From: Akkermansiaceae bacterium
GTDB lineage: Bacteria > Verrucomicrobiota > Verrucomicrobiia > Verrucomicrobiales > Akkermansiaceae
Reading direction: 5' to 3'
NCBI GenBank assembly: GCA_021202525.1
Contig: JAJQCV010000004.1
Location: 1 to 33,711 of the forward strand
Length of the DNA stretch: 33,711 nt
Position numbers and translations under genes: made by a program. Below the pieces are notes generated by a model, which saw only the letters and a list, made by a program, of their open reading frames with translations, searched no databases and had not been told where the DNA came from. Of this stretch, positions 1 to 6,826 are shown in pieces (the first letter of the stretch is position 1; every line of letters begins with the position of its first letter).

Positions 1-208
1 GTTGTGCGTATGGCATCTCTCTTATTATAGCCTGCATGAAAATTTTTTCATTATTCTTTATAACAGGATTTTATATATGCAATGGTGATTATTTAAATTT
101 ATTATAATAGAAAATCATAAATTATATCAAAAATTCTTATGGAAAAGCATCAGGGCGAAGCTTGTAAATAGAGAGACTGGCCCCGTAGAAACAAACGCAA
201 ATATCCTC
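1..208. other. AT-rich leader region, no gene seen
   Basis: Strikingly AT-rich compared with the rest of the window. It holds a near-palindromic ATGAAAATTTTTTCAT stretch around base 38 and a perfect TATAAT at 103-108, which could be the -10 of the gene starting at 209, but no convincing -35 hexamer is seen at the right distance. No ORF of useful size was found here. Confidence 0.5.
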
Positions 209-682
209 ATGTACTTCAATAAGATCATATGGCCCATTGTGCTGGTTTCCTTAGCAGGCTTTCCCCTATTGTATATGGCGTCATTTCTTTATTCATATCT
301 TATGGATACAAAAGAAATTCTTCTCCTCGAAATTGTATTGGGGACTTTGGGCAGATTGATGAAAGGAGGTATCGCAAGCATCAATTCATTTCTCCCGATC
401 ATGTTATTGTCTTTTTTTGGTGCATTGAGATATAAAATTTTATGGTTTTTCATCCCGATTACAGGCTTGCTGGCTCCAATTCCAATGGACTTGATTGCTC
501 TGGACGGATGGCATGGCCATTTCCCTTCCGGATCACTCAGAGGATACCTCCATCAGGAAAGGATGGAAATCATCTCCCTGCATCTGGCTTCCGTGATTTC
601 TTCCCTCGCTCTGTGCTTGTGGTGCAAGTCCATTTTGAAAAGAATACACCATGCTGATGGAAACAGGCAAACCTCAGAATAG
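209..682 (+). CDS. Hypothetical multi-pass membrane protein
   Basis: I do not recognise the family. The 157-residue product is hydrophobic, with a membrane segment near residues 7-30, another hydrophobic stretch at about 36-69 (interrupted by a Lys-Gly pair), a third at about 73-97 and a last one near 122-140, ending in a short basic tail (KRIHHADGNRQ). This suggests three to four membrane passes. The first ATG of the frame is used; there is no Shine-Dalgarno sequence before it. Codon use is visibly AT-richer than in the genes further right, and the gene sits alone in an AT-rich end of the window, so it may be of foreign origin or part of a variable islet. Two overlapping ORFs in other frames look like shadows. 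The call as a real gene rests on length and the coherent hydrophobic pattern. Confidence 0.6.
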   Translation: MYFNKIIWPIVLVSLAGFPLLYMASFLYSYLMDTKEILLLEIVLGTLGRLMKGGIASINSFLPIMLLSFFGALRYKILWFFIPITGLLAPIPMDLIALDGWHGHFPSGSLRGYLHQERMEIISLHLASVISSLALCLWCKSILKRIHHADGNRQTSE

Positions 683-840
683 CAAATACCCGCAACACAT
701 ACTATTTACAGCCGGATTTTAACAACCCTATGTGGCCTGCAAATATTCCGAATCATCCTTTTATAGGGAGGAACCTTATAGAAAGATGGGGACAGGATGA
801 AAAGGGGAAAGAAATAGGGGCCCCAAGACATTTATTTCAT

Positions 841-875
841 GGATGCATCAATTTTGAGAAAGGTGCATCCTTTTT
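841..875 (+). terminator. Rho-independent terminator candidate
   Basis: GGATGCA pairs with TGCATCC (7 bp) across a 16-base loop, followed directly by TTTTT. It lies about 160 bases after the end of the membrane protein gene and inside the doubtful 63-residue ORF at 730-921, which argues against that ORF. Confidence 0.5.
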
Positions 876-959
876 CCTTGATCTGTCGCCTTTACCCATT
901 AAAGAGGAAACGCGTTCATGATGGTTCATGCCATCTGATTACCCCGCGTAAAAATGTAT

Positions 960-992
960 AACCCTCCCATTCCCCGGAATGAGAGGGTTTTT
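960..992. terminator. Hairpin terminator, possibly bidirectional
   Basis: AACCCTC..CATTCC pairs with GGAATG.AGAGGGTT around a tight CC-rich loop, followed by a T-run on the plus strand. It lies between the plus-strand membrane protein and the minus-strand adenosyltransferase and could stop transcripts from either side. The T-run is better on the plus strand. Confidence 0.55.
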
Positions 993-1009
993 CCGGTACA
1001 AGGCTGTTC

Positions 1010-1056
1010 AAAAAACGGAACAGGGCTTCACAGTCTCCCGGAGGGACGGCTGTGAA
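1010..1056 (-). terminator. Terminator candidate after the adenosyltransferase gene
   Basis: Read on the minus strand, TTCACAG pairs with CTGTGAA around an inner TCCC/GGGA stem. Eleven bases later there is a run of six T (plus-strand A at 1010-1015). The A-run itself is the loop of a second small stem, CTGTTC/GAACAG. It begins 7 bases past the stop codon of the adenosyltransferase gene. Confidence 0.45.
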
Positions 1057-1062
1057 AGGTCA

Positions 1063-1626
1063 TTATGCCTGATCCCCCGCCTTTTCTTTTGCATCCAGGG
1101 CCTCAAAACGAGCCAGAACCCAGCAGAGGTCGGACAGGCGGTTCAGGAACAGGGCGGTGTTTATATTGCTCAGGGCATTGTCCAGCCTCAATGCCACCAC
1201 CCGGCGTTCCGCGCGGCGGCAGACGGAACGGGCCAGATCCAGATATGCGGAGCCCAGCGATCCTTCCTTGCCGGGACGCGCCCAGCCTTTGAAACGGATG
1301 TCACACTCCTTTTCCAGTATGTGGGCCTGTTCCTCCAGCCATGCTACGTCCTCCGCCGTGATGCGGGCATAGCCCTTGGCATCGTACTTCGGCAAATCCT
1401 CCTCCAGCGTGGCAAGTTCCCCCATGGCGCCCACCAGACGGGCCTGAACGCCGTCCAGCACAACCACCGTGCGCGGATTCACGTCGGAATGCCGCACGAC
1501 GCCTATCAGGGAATTCAATTCATCCACGGTTCCGTATGCTTCTATGCGCGGCGCTGTTTTGGGGCTGCGCCTGCCGAACATCAGATCCGTTTCGCCATCG
1601 TCTCCACGCTTGGTTATCACGCTCAT
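1063..1626 (-). CDS. Cob(I)alamin adenosyltransferase, PduO type
   Basis: Transfers the adenosyl group of ATP to cob(I)alamin to make adenosylcobalamin, the coenzyme of radical mutases such as methylmalonyl-CoA mutase; cytoplasmic. The start chosen is the ATG at 1624-1626, giving 187 residues that begin MSVITKRGDDGETDLMFGRR, the glycine-rich ATP-binding N-terminus characteristic of PduO/MMAB-type enzymes. The longer track ORF adds 27 residues with no family resemblance. Further family signs are VDELNSLIG near residue 30, RPGKEG in the middle and the conserved arginine-rich R..CRRAERRVVAL stretch near residue 140. The gene stands alone, with candidate terminators downstream. No other cobalamin gene is adjacent, so it may serve salvage of imported corrinoid. 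The family assignment is secure; the exact paralogue name (pduO, cobO, mmaB-like) is not. Confidence 0.93.
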   Translation of the reverse strand: MSVITKRGDDGETDLMFGRRSPKTAPRIEAYGTVDELNSLIGVVRHSDVNPRTVVVLDGVQARLVGAMGELATLEEDLPKYDAKGYARITAEDVAWLEEQAHILEKECDIRFKGWARPGKEGSLGSAYLDLARSVCRRAERRVVALRLDNALSNINTALFLNRLSDLCWVLARFEALDAKEKAGDQA

Positions 1627-1744
1627 ACCCCGTACCCTATCATGCCATCCCCAGCCTGCACGCAAAAAAAAGGCATGATTCCCGCAGGAAAAGCACTCAC
1701 ACGGCACTTCAAAAATAACAGGTTCCCTTCCTGTTCCCCCCCTC

Positions 1745-1774
1745 TTGACTTTCCCGGTGCGGAGCCGTTAAAGT
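1745..1774 (+). promoter_or_regulatory. Sigma70-like promoter candidate
   Basis: TTGACT at 1745-1750 and TAAAGT at 1769-1774, 18 bases apart. It would start transcription about 17 bases before the ATG at 1798 and about 110 bases before the GTG at 1891. Confidence 0.35.
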
Positions 1775-1797
1775 GAAACCATTGGTCTCTTTTTGCC

Positions 1798-1875
1798 ATG
1801 ATTCAACTTCCCTCCTGCGTTCTTTTATTTCTCTTTATTCTGCCCTTCCTTGAATGTATTCGCGACAAGTCTTGA
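1798..1875 (+). other. 25-residue hydrophobic ORF, possible detached N-terminus of the next gene
   Basis: Reads MIQLPSCVLLFLFILPFLECIRDKS and then TGA at 1873-1875. It is too short for the ORF track. It lies in the same reading frame as the ORF starting at 1891, only 15 bases separate the TGA from that GTG, and it consists of a single hydrophobic segment of the kind that anchors ExbD-like proteins. It could be a separate small protein, the real N-terminus cut off by a nonsense mutation or sequencing error, or chance. Confidence 0.35.
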
Positions 1876-1890
1876 TCCTTACCCCGCGAG

Positions 1891-2577
1891 GTGGTCGTGA
1901 ACGCCTCCGAGCTGCCTGGGCCCATCCCGTCCTGGAAAACTCTCCCTACGGATTCCGGCAGATGCCTGACCATTAATCTGGATCATCCGGAACTCCCCTG
2001 GGCGCACGTTGCCAGAAGCATTGAAGAAGCCTATGGCTTTTGCCTCTGCATGGACATTCGCCTGTGCCGGGGAAACGCCTCCGCATCTGCTTTCCCGAAC
2101 TACTTTGAACAAGACCTTCCTCTCGTCGTCAGCCCGAAACCCATGCCGAAAATGGAAAATTTAGACGATCTGATCATGGAATCCTCTGTCTCTGGCAACG
2201 CCGTCCCTGCCGAAAACGCCAGTCAAAAAGCATTTTCCTATCCCTTCACGGAATCCATTCAGTCGCGGGATCCGGCCAGGGGAATCTATCAGCTCACCTG
2301 GTGGCGCATTCAAAAGGAAACGGATGCGGCAGCCCGGGAAAATGACCTCATGGCTTTTACCGCTGCGGCGAATGCCGATATCCGGCAGCGCAGGGCATTC
2401 ATGTTCCATATTGACGATGATGTCCCCTGCGGGGAGGTATTCCGCTACCTGCATGCCATCAAGGAGCCATTCACCCTGGTGGAGCAGGCTTTAATCGGCC
2501 CGGAACCTTTTCAGGCCAAGAACGGTGATTCCTCCCTTTTTCATCCTACTCCCCGACATGACACGTCCTTCATTTGA
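1891..2577 (+). CDS. Hypothetical protein with weak ExbD-like features
   Basis: 228 residues from the GTG at 1891; the GTG at 1897, better placed after GAGGTGG, is an alternative start. I recognise no family with certainty. The C-terminal part (FHIDDDVPCGEVFRYLHAI, near residue 172) resembles the periplasmic domain of ExbD/TolR proteins, where a strand is followed by a D.DVPYG.V-type turn and a helix. A related pattern, INLDHPELPWAHVARSIEEA, occurs near residue 29, so the protein may contain two copies of the same fold. ExbD proteins carry an N-terminal membrane helix, which this ORF lacks; one is encoded just upstream in frame, behind a TGA. No exbB or tonB lies nearby, and the following gene is an MFS transporter. 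The assignment is inference from pattern only. Confidence 0.5.
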   Translation: MVVNASELPGPIPSWKTLPTDSGRCLTINLDHPELPWAHVARSIEEAYGFCLCMDIRLCRGNASASAFPNYFEQDLPLVVSPKPMPKMENLDDLIMESSVSGNAVPAENASQKAFSYPFTESIQSRDPARGIYQLTWWRIQKETDAAARENDLMAFTAAANADIRQRRAFMFHIDDDVPCGEVFRYLHAIKEPFTLVEQALIGPEPFQAKNGDSSLFHPTPRHDTSFI

Positions 2578-2607
2578 AACTTTTGGAGATGGCTGTACAA
2601 CCCCTGC

Positions 2608-3840
2608 ATGAACCGGACGAGAGATGAATTGGCGGCGGCAGCCATTCCACCGGTCAAAGTCCCTCTCTGGACCCGGGACTACATCCTGGCCTGTTGCGCC
2701 AACCTGATGATGGGGCTGGCTTTTTTCGAGCTGGTTCCCGTTCTTCCGCTGTACCTGACGGGCCAGCTTCAGGTTTCCTCCGGCTGGCTGGGCTGGATCA
2801 TGTCCATTTACGTGCTGGCGGCCATCCTGTCCCGCCCCTGGTTCGCGCACCGGGTGGATTCCGGAGACCGCAAAAAGATTTACGTCACGGTCTATATCCT
2901 GCTGGCCCTGTCCTTTTCCGGATACGCCGTTGCCGCCACGGCCCTGATGTTTTTTGCGACGCGCTTTATCCAGGGGCTGATCTGGGGCGGCATGACAACG
3001 TCCGGCCCGACGATGGCGGTGGATATCATTCCGCCGTCCCGCCGCGGTGAAGGCTTGGGCTTTTTCGGGATGACGATGACGCTGGGCATGTGCCTGGGCC
3101 CCGTGATCGGCCTCCAGGTGTACCAGCAGTACGGCTTTTACGTGATCACGTGGAGCTCCCTGGTCCTGTGCCTGGCCGGAGCGGGCATTGCCTCCCTCAT
3201 CCGCGCTCCACGGCGCCCCGTTCAGGAACCCGTGCAGGAAACGCCCAAAAAGGTGCTGGACCGGCTCGTGCTGCGCGTGGGCATTCCCCTGGCGGTCAAC
3301 GTCATGATCGCTTCCTTTTCCTATGGCGTGGTGGCCGTTTATTCCGCCCTGTACGGCAAGATGTACGGCTTCAAGTACGCGGGCCTGTTTTATGCCCTGA
3401 TGGGAGTGGGCATGCTGGTTTCGCGGTTCATGGTGGGCAGGCAGATCGACCGCGGCCGCGTGGCGGAGCTTTCCGTCATTTCCCTGGGCATTCTGACAGC
3501 CAGTTTCGCCGCTCTGGCCCTCTTCCCGCTGGAATGGGTGTATTACACGTCCGCCATCCTGATCGGCTTCGGGTTCGGCATCTTCATTCCCACCTTCCAG
3601 ACCATGAAGCTGAACATGGCGGACCGCGGCCACCGGGGAGCCGTCAATTCCACCTTCTTCACTGCGTTCGATATCGGCGTGGGAACGGGCATGTTCTGCG
3701 GAGGCAAGATTTACGCCTACCTGAACCTGAACTGGGCCTTCGGCATAGGCGCCTTGCTGAACCTGCTGGCCATTGTTTATTTCTACCGCATCTCACTGGA
3801 CCATTACCGGAAAAACAGGCTGGGCGTGGATTCCGACTGA
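2608..3840 (+). CDS. Major facilitator superfamily transporter
   Basis: 410-residue inner-membrane carrier with about twelve hydrophobic segments in two halves, separated by a charged central loop (RAPRRPVQEPVQETPKK, near residue 200). The loop after the second segment (RPWFAHRVDSGDRKK) is a variant of MFS motif A, and the second half has a similar loop, RFMVGRQIDRGR. The typical FIQGLIWGG....G.TMAVDIIP and LGPVIG patterns of drug-efflux-like MFS proteins follow. The substrate cannot be read from the sequence; an exporter of small organic molecules is the family's usual role. The ATG at 2608 is used because the first membrane segment begins soon after it. The gene converges on the LysR regulator with a 19-base gap, so the two are not co-transcribed, though such pairs can be functionally linked. 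Confidence 0.9.
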   Translation: MNRTRDELAAAAIPPVKVPLWTRDYILACCANLMMGLAFFELVPVLPLYLTGQLQVSSGWLGWIMSIYVLAAILSRPWFAHRVDSGDRKKIYVTVYILLALSFSGYAVAATALMFFATRFIQGLIWGGMTTSGPTMAVDIIPPSRRGEGLGFFGMTMTLGMCLGPVIGLQVYQQYGFYVITWSSLVLCLAGAGIASLIRAPRRPVQEPVQETPKKVLDRLVLRVGIPLAVNVMIASFSYGVVAVYSALYGKMYGFKYAGLFYALMGVGMLVSRFMVGRQIDRGRVAELSVISLGILTASFAALALFPLEWVYYTSAILIGFGFGIFIPTFQTMKLNMADRGHRGAVNSTFFTAFDIGVGTGMFCGGKIYAYLNLNWAFGIGALLNLLAIVYFYRISLDHYRKNRLGVDSD

Positions 3841-3859
3841 AGCGCCCGGACACCCTCGG

Positions 3860-4777
3860 TCAGACCTGTCCCGGAACGGCAAAGGCCTCGATCACTTTTC
3901 CGGCGGAAGGCCGTATGCGCAGCAGCCGCGGATTCCAGGCCAGGGAAATGCTGCGGGCCAGTCTGTCCAGCGCGGGATGGGTGACCTTGAGAAAGCCCTT
4001 TCCCAATTCCTCCTCCGCCATGCAGGGCAGGATTGCCATGAAGGCGCCGCTTTTCAACATGCGCGCCGCAAAGGGGAACGACTGCGTTTCACACTGCACC
4101 CGCAGGTCTATTCCATATTCCATGCAACTCCGTTTCAGGGAGGCGTAAAACCCGGAACCGCCGGCCAATGTAGCCAGAGGAACCGTCTCCATCAGACGGG
4201 GAAAATCCGCGGACGTCCCTCTTGCCCCCTTCCCCGCCAGAGCCGCAGGAATATACAGCGCATAGTCCATGGACCGGATTACCCGGCTTTCCAGCCCTTC
4301 CGCCGCCAGCGCGCTGGTGCGGACAATGCCGAAGTCCACGTCCATGTTCTGGAGCTTGAGGGGAACATCGCTGTTGCGCAGGTTTTGCAGGGCAAACAGC
4401 CAGGGCAATCCGCGTTTCTGCATCTCCGCCAGCACGGGCGCCGCAATCCAGGCGTGAAGACTGCCCCCGGCTCCGATCGTGAAGCGGTACGGCATGTTCC
4501 GGCTGCGGCTCTTAAAATCGTCCAGCAGACACAGGCTCTCATGGGCGCGCCTTACCAGCTCCCACCCGGAGCGGGTGAGCACCAGCACCTTCCCGCGGCG
4601 GCGCGTCAATTCCACACCGAAGAACTCCTCCAGTTCCTTGATCTGCCGGGAATACAGGCTCTGCCGTGCACTGTCGCCGCGGGCTGCCGCGGCAATGCTG
4701 CCCGCCCGGGCAACTTCAATCAGGGTCTTCAACCGGTCCAGGGATAATCCGCGTTCGGAAAAAAGATGCTCAAACAT
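3860..4777 (-). CDS. LysR-family transcriptional regulator
   Basis: 305 residues. The N-terminal winged helix-turn-helix is clear: LDRLKTLIEVARAGSIAAAARGDSARQSLYSRQIKELEEFFGVELTRRRGKVLVLTRSGWEL, with the usual phenylalanine-poor variation. A linker helix and a substrate-binding domain follow (residues about 95-295), containing a typical SGAFMAILPCMAEEEL stretch. It probably senses a small ligand and controls a neighbouring gene; candidates are the divergent rtcB and the convergent MFS transporter. The ATG chosen is the first in frame and overlaps a perfect 16-bp palindrome, which suggests autoregulation. The regulated substrate is unknown. Confidence 0.92.
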   Translation of the reverse strand: MFEHLFSERGLSLDRLKTLIEVARAGSIAAAARGDSARQSLYSRQIKELEEFFGVELTRRRGKVLVLTRSGWELVRRAHESLCLLDDFKSRSRNMPYRFTIGAGGSLHAWIAAPVLAEMQKRGLPWLFALQNLRNSDVPLKLQNMDVDFGIVRTSALAAEGLESRVIRSMDYALYIPAALAGKGARGTSADFPRLMETVPLATLAGGSGFYASLKRSCMEYGIDLRVQCETQSFPFAARMLKSGAFMAILPCMAEEELGKGFLKVTHPALDRLARSISLAWNPRLLRIRPSAGKVIEAFAVPGQV

Positions 4778-4791
4778 GACTATATAGTCAT
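4776..4791. promoter_or_regulatory. 16-bp perfect palindrome at the LysR start codon
   Basis: ATGACTATATAGTCAT is perfectly self-complementary. It includes the first two bases of the lysR start codon (read on the minus strand) and lies where a -35 element would sit relative to the TATAAT at 4808-4813. A regulator bound here could affect both divergent genes. LysR boxes are often of the T-N11-A type, and this fits loosely. Confidence 0.5.
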
Positions 4792-4807
4792 ACTACATGC
4801 ATCTTCC

Positions 4808-4813
4808 TATAAT
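4808..4813 (+). promoter_or_regulatory. Consensus -10 box upstream of rtcB
   Basis: A perfect TATAAT, about 100 bases before the rtcB start. No good -35 hexamer is seen 16-18 bases upstream; the palindrome ends there, so the promoter may depend on an activator. Confidence 0.35.
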
Positions 4814-4912
4814 GCAAGAGTCAGAAAATACGTTATGGTCACGAAGTCACAGGGCGCCGCCCGCACTTCATGCACGCTATCGCGGAGCCCTTCAACCATA
4901 GGAATGAGACAT

Positions 4913-6031
4913 ATGATCACCATCAACGGAAAATACACGGAAGCCCGGGTGTTCACGGATGAACTGGAAGACCTGGCACGCACCCAGATCAAGGACGTTT
5001 GCCACCACCCCGCCTTTGAAGGAAGCCGGGTGCGCATCATGCCGGACGTCCACGCCGGGGCCGGCTGCGTGATCGGATTCACCGCGGAACTGAAAACGGA
5101 CAAGGTGATTCCCAACCTGATCGGCGTGGACATCGGCTGCGGCGTACTCACAGCGCGTCTGGGCGCCCTGCCGGATTTTGCCGAGTTTGACGCCCGTCTG
5201 CGCGAACGCGTACCGTCCGGCATGCACGCCCGTTCCTCAGTCCACCAGGCCCTGCTGGACGATCCGGAACTGGATGAGGAGATCGCCCGCATCTGCATGG
5301 ACGTTCTGAGGACGGACAAGGACAGGCACCGCCGTTCCATAGGTTCCCTGGGCGGCGGCAACCATTTCATTGAAATAGCACAAGGGGACCGGGACGCCTT
5401 CCTGTGCATCCACTCCGGCTCCCGCAACTTCGGCCTGAAAATAGCGGAACATTACCAGAAGCTGGCCACCGCCACATGCCCGAACGAATACCTGGTCCAG
5501 CGCAAGAAAGGGCTCTGCTACCTGGAGGGGGAAAACACGCTGAACTACATGCGGGACATGAAGGTGGCCCAGCGCTTTGCCGCGCTGAACCGCCGCGTGA
5601 TGCTGCGCGAACTGATGGACAATGCAGAAGAACTGGAAAGCTTCGATACCGTCCACAATTACATCGCGGAAGACAACATCATCCGCAAGGGTGCCGTCCA
5701 GGCTTCCGCGGGCTGCAAGCTCATCGTGCCCCTGAACATGCGGGACGGCTCCGTCATCTGCATCGGCAAGGGGAATGAGGAATACAACAACTCGTCCCCG
5801 CACGGGGCAGGCCGTAAAATGTCCAGAAAGAAGGCCAAAAGCAGCATTTCCCTGGAAGAGTTCGAGGCCTCCATGCAGGGCATCTTCTCCACCTGCGTCT
5901 CCCGAGCCACGCTGGATGAAGCGCCCATGGCCTACAAAGACGGAGCCAGCGTGCTGGACAACATCCATGAAACGGCGGAAATCGTGGAACACATCCGGCC
6001 CGTGTACAACTTCAAGTCGCCGGAATGGTAG
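4913..6031 (+). CDS. rtcB: RtcB-family RNA ligase (short form)
   Basis: RtcB joins RNA 2',3'-cyclic phosphate or 3'-phosphate ends to 5'-hydroxyl ends, using GTP and Mn2+, in tRNA and RNA repair. The start is the ATG at 4913, with AGGA nine bases upstream; the longer track ORF adds an unrelated leader. The 372-residue product carries the family motifs in order: MPDVHAGAG (about 43), GVDIGCG with the metal ligands Asp73 and Cys76, LGGGNHF with His151, IHSGSRNFG with His167, RKGAVQASAG (about 259) and SPHGAGRKMSR, whose His297 should be the guanylylated histidine. It is shorter than the E. coli and archaeal enzymes and belongs to a shorter clade whose ligase activity is less well documented. 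No rtcA, rtcR or archease gene lies nearby. The divergent LysR gene and shared palindrome suggest specific regulation. Confidence 0.93.
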   Translation: MITINGKYTEARVFTDELEDLARTQIKDVCHHPAFEGSRVRIMPDVHAGAGCVIGFTAELKTDKVIPNLIGVDIGCGVLTARLGALPDFAEFDARLRERVPSGMHARSSVHQALLDDPELDEEIARICMDVLRTDKDRHRRSIGSLGGGNHFIEIAQGDRDAFLCIHSGSRNFGLKIAEHYQKLATATCPNEYLVQRKKGLCYLEGENTLNYMRDMKVAQRFAALNRRVMLRELMDNAEELESFDTVHNYIAEDNIIRKGAVQASAGCKLIVPLNMRDGSVICIGKGNEEYNNSSPHGAGRKMSRKKAKSSISLEEFEASMQGIFSTCVSRATLDEAPMAYKDGASVLDNIHETAEIVEHIRPVYNFKSPEW

Positions 6032-6048
6032 ACGCCCCAATACCCGCA

Positions 6049-6082
6049 CCTCCCGGAAATCCATTTTTCCGGGAGGTTTTTT
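6049..6082 (+). terminator. Rho-independent terminator after rtcB
   Basis: CCTCCCGGAAA pairs with TTTCCGGGAGG across a short loop and is followed by six T. It starts 17 bases after the rtcB stop codon. A textbook terminator. Confidence 0.88.
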
Positions 6083-6195
6083 ATGCCGCATCATCATGCA
6101 TGCCGTTTCCGGCCCCTATTTTCCTTGCTGCCGCAAACTTTCCACAACTCCCTGATGGACGCCCGCGGCACATTGTGCCACACTGGATTCCTTTC

Positions 6196-6681
6196 ATGAA
6201 CAGGGAACATGGCAGCAAACTTTTGAAAAACAGGTTAGGCAAATGGGCGGCCTTTCTGGCCGTTCCCCTCTTTCTCCTGGGCACGGGAATTTTTTCCTTT
6301 TTATGGAACGTTCCTCTGAACAAACTGGCTGTCCCGCGGACCGGGATGCTTCCGTCTGTCCTGTTCAGAAGTGAATCATCTCCCGGAAAAGCAGCCATTC
6401 CGATGTCCCCCGACCTGCTCCCGGGCATCCGGCCGCTCCTTGAACATTATGCGGGCGCCGTCAACAATGCCGGACATATCGACTTCCATACCTATGCTCC
6501 CCCAGAAGTGCAGATATGCATGGAAGGGCTGTCCATAGGCATGAATTCCGATTTGGTGGTATTCAACTTTGAAACCCGGTACGGCTTCAGCATGCAGACG
6601 AGCAAAAAGCCGAATGCCTATGACCGCACCGTATATCAATGGCTGAAAAGCATCTCACAGACAGAGGAGGATCAACCGTGA
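6196..6681 (+). CDS. Hypothetical membrane-anchored protein
   Basis: 161 residues from the ATG at 6196; the track ORF begins further upstream, inside the terminator region, so the shorter start is preferred. A basic N-terminus (MNREHGSKLLKNRLGK) is followed by one hydrophobic segment, residues about 18-36, and then a soluble domain of about 120 residues that should face the periplasm. No family or catalytic motif is recognised. The segment IDFHTYAPPEVQICMEGLSIGMNSDLVVF looks like folded beta-rich sequence rather than random coding. It lies alone between the rtcB terminator and msrAB. Real-gene status is likely, function unknown. Confidence 0.6.
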   Translation: MNREHGSKLLKNRLGKWAAFLAVPLFLLGTGIFSFLWNVPLNKLAVPRTGMLPSVLFRSESSPGKAAIPMSPDLLPGIRPLLEHYAGAVNNAGHIDFHTYAPPEVQICMEGLSIGMNSDLVVFNFETRYGFSMQTSKKPNAYDRTVYQWLKSISQTEEDQP

Positions 6682-6826
6682 AACCGGGCGGGATGACGCC
6701 TTCATCGAACGGAACAGGTACGGCATTGTCTAACCTTTCATCTTTCCGGCAGGATTCAGACGGCACAAATACCCGGCCTCTCAAACTATAAAACCCTGAA
6801 TCGGAAGAGTACTCCACACAACATTT

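Noticed and set aside
730-921. 63-residue ORF after the first gene
   Set aside because: Contains a terminator-like hairpin with T-run at 841-875 and has no family resemblance.
979-1776. 265-residue plus-strand ORF
   Set aside because: Antisense of the cobalamin adenosyltransferase.
2589-2627. 12-codon upstream ORF overlapping the MFS start, preceded by GGAG
   Set aside because: The GGAG touches the ATG, leaving no spacing for a ribosome site, so there is no real support for an attenuating leader peptide.
2491-3633. 380-residue minus-strand ORF
   Set aside because: His/Gln/Gly/Arg-rich shadow of the MFS gene.
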